The notes below the pieces were generated by a model. That model saw only the letters and a list, made by a program, of their open reading frames with translations. It was not told the origin of the DNA and made no database searches. Positions 23,951-25,943 of a DNA stretch of 25,943 nt are shown here, piece by piece; position 1 is the stretch's first letter; every line of letters begins with the position of its first letter. Both the position numbers and the translations under genes were made by a program. This stretch comes from M55B154 sp964486725 (GTDB lineage Bacteria > Spirochaetota > UBA4802 > UB4802): NCBI GenBank assembly GCA_964486725.1, contig CAZAOK010000053.1:1-25943 (forward strand), in the 5' to 3' direction.

Positions 23951-23978
23951 AGTATATCATCGTAGTAAACCATGTCCA
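23951..23978 (-). promoter_or_regulatory. Promoter of the DUF4350-like gene
   Basis: On the minus strand TGGACA (23978-23973, 5 of 6) and TATACT (23956-23951, 5 of 6) are separated by 16 nt. The start site would be near 23944, giving a leader of about 28 nt to the GTG at 23916. Confidence 0.6.
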
Positions 23979-24048
23979 GATGAATTTTTTCACTAACCAG
24001 GAGGCAGGCAGCACACGGAAGCGCAAAGACAGTACATATACATAATAG

Positions 24049-24119
24049 TATCACGCAGAGACGTTGAAAACGCGGAGAGTTGGTGCACTTTCTCCACATC
24101 TACGCGCCTTTGCGTGATA
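24049..24119. repeat. Long imperfect palindrome of the CACGCAGAG...CTTTGCGTGA type
   Basis: The ends TATCACGCAGAG and CTTTGCGTGATA pair at 11 of 12 positions, and inner parts (CGCGGAGAG with CTCC, for example) partly pair. Elements of this wording occur as dispersed intergenic repeats in several bacterial phyla, by my recollection. A degenerate fragment (GGAAGCGCAAAGAC, 24017-24030) lies just before it. It sits between trpB2 and the next gene and could also fold as a transcript end. Confidence 0.5.
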
Positions 24120-24148
24120 CCAATTTGGTATTGATGAATGGAATCCTG

Positions 24149-25513
24149 TTACATCTTCACCTCGGGCAAATCCTGCAGGGCTTTTTCTATTAGTTCCTGC
24201 GGGTACTCGAAATCTTCGAGATTCTGCGCAAGGTACAGGTCATACGACGAAAGGTCAAAATGACCATGGCCGCTGAGATTAAACACGATGGTCTTCTCCT
24301 TTCCTTCTTCCCTGGCAGCAATGGCCTCGTTAATTGCCGCCTTGATGGCGTGTGACGCCTCCGGTGCGGGTATGATACCCTCTGTCCTGGAGAAAAGTAT
24401 GGCAGCCTCGAAGCATTCATTCTGATGCAATGCTTCGGCATCAATAATACCTTCCTTGTGCAGCAAACTTACAATGGGTGACATACCGTGATAACGCAAC
24501 CCGCCCGAATGTATTTTCGGAGGAATAAAGGTATGTCCCAGTGTGAACATCTCTACAATGGGAGCCATCTTCGCCACGTCACCGTAATCATAGGCATACT
24601 TGCCTTTTGTAAGAGTTGGGCACGCAAGTGGCTCTACTGCGATTATCTTGACATCTTTACCATTTATCTTGTCCCGAACGAAGGGAAATGATATTCCGGC
24701 GAAGTTTGACCCACCGCCGGCACACCCGATTATCACGTCGGGATAATCATCTACAAGGGCAAGCTGCTTTTTAGTCTCTTCCCCGATTATTGTCTGGTGC
24801 AGGCATACATGGTTCAGCACACTTCCAAGCGAATAGTTTGTATCATCACTGGTGGCAGCCTCTTCAACAGCCTCGCTTATGGCGATGCCCAGGCTTCCGG
24901 GGTTATCAGGTGTAATTTTCAAAATCTCTCGGCCCGAGTTTGTAAGCTCACTTGGACTGGGCGTAACAGTTCCACCCCATGTTTCCATCATGAATTTCCT
25001 GTATGGTTTCTGGTCATAGCTGACCCGCACCATGTACACATGTACTTTCATGTTAAAGAAATTACACGCGAGGGAAAGGGCGCTTCCCCACTGGCCTGCA
25101 CCGGTCTCAGTTGACAGCTTGTTGATTCCCTCTTTCTTGTTATAATAGGCCTGTGCCACAGCGGTGTTCAGCTTATGACTGCCCGCGGGTGAAACACCCT
25201 CGTACTTGTAATATATCTTTGCGGGGGTACCAAGGGCTTCTTCCAGCCTGCGGGCCCTGAACAGGGGAGATGGACGCCACAGCCTGTAGATATTAAGTAT
25301 TTCTTCAGGTATGTCCACTTCATTCTGGCTGCTCACCTCCTGCTCTATAAGGCTCATGGGAAAGATGGCCCCCAGTTCTTCCGGTTTCATTGGCTCACCC
25401 GTCTGTGGGTTAGCGGGAGGGTTAAGCGGTCTTGGCAGATCGGGCAGAATGTTATACCACTTCCTGGGCATTGCGGTTTCAGGTAACAGAATTTTCGTTG
25501 AATCTTTCGGCAT
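24149..25513 (-). CDS. trpB: Tryptophan synthase beta chain, TrpB2 type
   Basis: This PLP enzyme condenses indole (or a donor of it) with L-serine to form L-tryptophan. It has 454 residues, longer than ordinary TrpB (about 400) and typical of the TrpB2 group with its N-terminal extension (PETAMPRKWYNILPDLPRP). The PLP lysine is Lys114 in GSHKLNTA. TETGAGQWG, the phosphate loop GCAGGGSNF, HSGGLRYHG and EGIIPAPEASHA are in place, followed by NLSGHGHFD. ATG 25513 is chosen from GGAGG about 6 nt upstream; the longer frame to 25546 has none. No trpA is adjacent, which is common for TrpB2. The upstream leader with two Trp codons and a terminator suggests Trp-responsive attenuation. Confidence 0.9.
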   Translation of the reverse strand: MPKDSTKILLPETAMPRKWYNILPDLPRPLNPPANPQTGEPMKPEELGAIFPMSLIEQEVSSQNEVDIPEEILNIYRLWRPSPLFRARRLEEALGTPAKIYYKYEGVSPAGSHKLNTAVAQAYYNKKEGINKLSTETGAGQWGSALSLACNFFNMKVHVYMVRVSYDQKPYRKFMMETWGGTVTPSPSELTNSGREILKITPDNPGSLGIAISEAVEEAATSDDTNYSLGSVLNHVCLHQTIIGEETKKQLALVDDYPDVIIGCAGGGSNFAGISFPFVRDKINGKDVKIIAVEPLACPTLTKGKYAYDYGDVAKMAPIVEMFTLGHTFIPPKIHSGGLRYHGMSPIVSLLHKEGIIDAEALHQNECFEAAILFSRTEGIIPAPEASHAIKAAINEAIAAREEGKEKTIVFNLSGHGHFDLSSYDLYLAQNLEDFEYPQELIEKALQDLPEVKM

Positions 25514-25548
25514 CACGTCCTCCTTTTTACTGTGTCTGTTTATCAAAT

Positions 25549-25579
25549 AAAAAGGCCACGGTTTATTCTATCCGCGGCC
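25549..25579 (-). terminator. Leader terminator in front of trpB2 (attenuator hairpin)
   Basis: In the minus-strand RNA, GGCCGCGG (25579-25572), a 10-nt loop and CCGTGGCC (25561-25554) form an 8-bp stem with one G-U pair, followed by UUUUU. It lies downstream of the Trp-rich leader ORF and about 35 nt before the trpB2 ATG. A terminator placed upstream of a gene it would silence is the mark of an attenuator. Confidence 0.75.
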
Positions 25580-25605
25580 CCTTATAATTTTGCATTATCA
25601 CTACC

Positions 25606-25677
25606 TCAAGCGCCCGGATATTGTATGCCGGGCCGCCACCAGATCTGTGCTGTTACATGTTCTTTGAGGGTTTTCAT
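25606..25677 (-). CDS. Trp-type leader peptide (23 aa, tandem Trp codons)
   Basis: A 24-codon frame starts at ATG 25677 with GGAG 10 nt upstream. It begins MKTLKEHVTAQIWWRPG and ends six residues later with TGA at 25606. Two adjacent TGG codons (25641-25636) stand at positions 13-14; Trp is normally rare, so a pair in a short ORF directly before a tryptophan synthase gene is notable. A longer in-frame start at 25791 exists but lacks a site. The coding part overlaps a hairpin (25612-25633), and a terminator follows 27 nt after the stop. This is the arrangement of trpL-type ribosome-mediated attenuators. No peptide homology is claimed. Confidence 0.7.
   Translation of the reverse strand: MKTLKEHVTAQIWWRPGIQYPGA
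25612..25633 (-). promoter_or_regulatory. Leader hairpin 1:2 of the trpB2 attenuator
   Basis: In the RNA, GCCCGG (25633-25628) pairs with CCGGGC (25617-25612) across a 10-nt loop; the stem can grow to about 8 bp with one bulged G. It begins two bases after the second Trp codon, so a ribosome stalled at UGG-UGG would cover the 5' arm and release the 3' arm. Confidence 0.55.
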
Positions 25678-25709
25678 ATCAATGTTTCTCCATATAGAAA
25701 CATTGATAT
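25676..25709. promoter_or_regulatory. Perfect 14-bp inverted repeat upstream of the trp leader ORF
   Basis: ATATCAATGTTTCT and AGAAACATTGATAT are exact complements around a 6-nt centre (CCATAT). The right side on the minus strand reaches into the leader ATG, and the leader Shine-Dalgarno is at the apex. A TTGACT (-35-like, 25728-25723) lies just upstream. It could be a repressor operator over the promoter, or an RNA hairpin that closes the leader ribosome site. Confidence 0.6.
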
Positions 25710-25835
25710 TCATAAGCTGAAAAGTCAAGTTTTTTTTGTCATTATGCTGACCCTTCGATTGGGAGTGATTTAAATTCCGGGTTACATACATGTGACCAGT
25801 GATATAAGTATTAAATAAATTATCTGATTTGGCTA

Positions 25836-25874
25836 CTCCCTCCCCCTTGATGGGGGAGGGCCGGGGTGGGGGTG
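25836..25874. repeat. Dispersed GC-rich hairpin repeat (CCCTCCCCC type)
   Basis: CCCTCCCCC (25838-25846), loop TTGAT, GGGGGAGGG (25852-25860) forms a 9-bp perfect stem, followed by CCGGGGTGGGGGTGA. This wording matches a dispersed intergenic repeat I recall from many draft bacterial genomes. It is alone here and codes for nothing evident. Confidence 0.45.
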
Positions 25875-25943
25875 AGTTGCGTATATAAAAAAAAGATATT
25901 GTAAATTTTTCAAGACAACTTCGCAGAAATCAAACAGATGTTG

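Larger units (their letters stand above)
25514..25943. other. trpB2 upstream region (430 nt)
   Basis: It contains the attenuator terminator, leader ORF, its hairpin and the perfect dyad (all listed separately). Farther out, 25760-25943 has the GC-rich repeat and otherwise AT-rich DNA with no coding potential I can support. The promoter of trpB2 is not clearly resolved. Confidence 0.6.

Noticed and set aside
25606..25791. A 61-residue version of the trp leader ORF from 25791
   Set aside because: No ribosome site at the far start, and it would read through the perfect dyad; the 23-codon version has GGAG before ATG 25677.
1..25943. CRISPR array or transposon
   Set aside because: No regularly spaced direct repeats, transposase or terminal inverted repeats were seen anywhere in the window.

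Overview
The window reads as one stretch of a bacterial chromosome with moderate GC and AT-rich spacers. Its centre is a complete-looking division and cell wall (dcw) cluster on the minus strand. FtsA, MraZ and RsmH look closest to spirochaete versions from memory. The MurE motif DNPRKEDP predicts meso-diaminopimelate peptidoglycan, which fits a Leptospira-like spirochaete better than a Treponema-like one. This placement is an inference and was not tested by a search.

Layout from left to right: (1) 141-1196, plus strand: a 31-residue ribbon-helix-helix-like small ORF and a Tat-exported flavodoxin/2[4Fe-4S] ferredoxin protein. (2) 1201-6992, minus strand: the distal part of the large operon. 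In transcription order it holds an AmgK-type sugar kinase, a MurU-type nucleotidyltransferase, a NamZ/DUF1343 exo-muramidase, a sodium:solute symporter and a baeRF family-3 protein. (3) 7029-21056, minus strand: mraZ, rsmH, ftsL, murE, murF, mraY, murD, ftsW, murG, murC, ftsQ, ftsA, ftsZ. The expected ftsI, murB and ddl are not here. The mraZ promoter (about 21123-21150) carries two perfect MraZ boxes. (4) 21283-21852: an XRE-cupin regulator, then an AT-rich spacer. (5) 22240-22310: tRNA-Gly(TCC), plus strand, sharing a terminator hairpin with (6) a membrane-anchored DUF4350-like protein on the minus strand. (7) 24149-25513: a TrpB2-type tryptophan synthase beta chain. It is preceded by a previously unlisted 23-residue leader ORF with tandem Trp codons and an intrinsic terminator, which looks like a transcription attenuator.

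How the genes work together: the Mur enzymes and MraY/MurG build lipid II, FtsW polymerises it with a partner PBP encoded elsewhere, and FtsQ/L/A/Z assemble the divisome. The module after ftsZ would recover MurNAc: NamZ releases it, the symporter may import it, AmgK phosphorylates it at C1, and MurU makes UDP-MurNAc, the substrate of MurC in the same operon. That would bypass MurA/MurB, and murB is the step missing from the cluster.

The most interesting items are the salvage module joined to dcw, the trp-type attenuator with an adjacent 14-bp perfect dyad, and a 16-bp motif repeated at three dcw control points.
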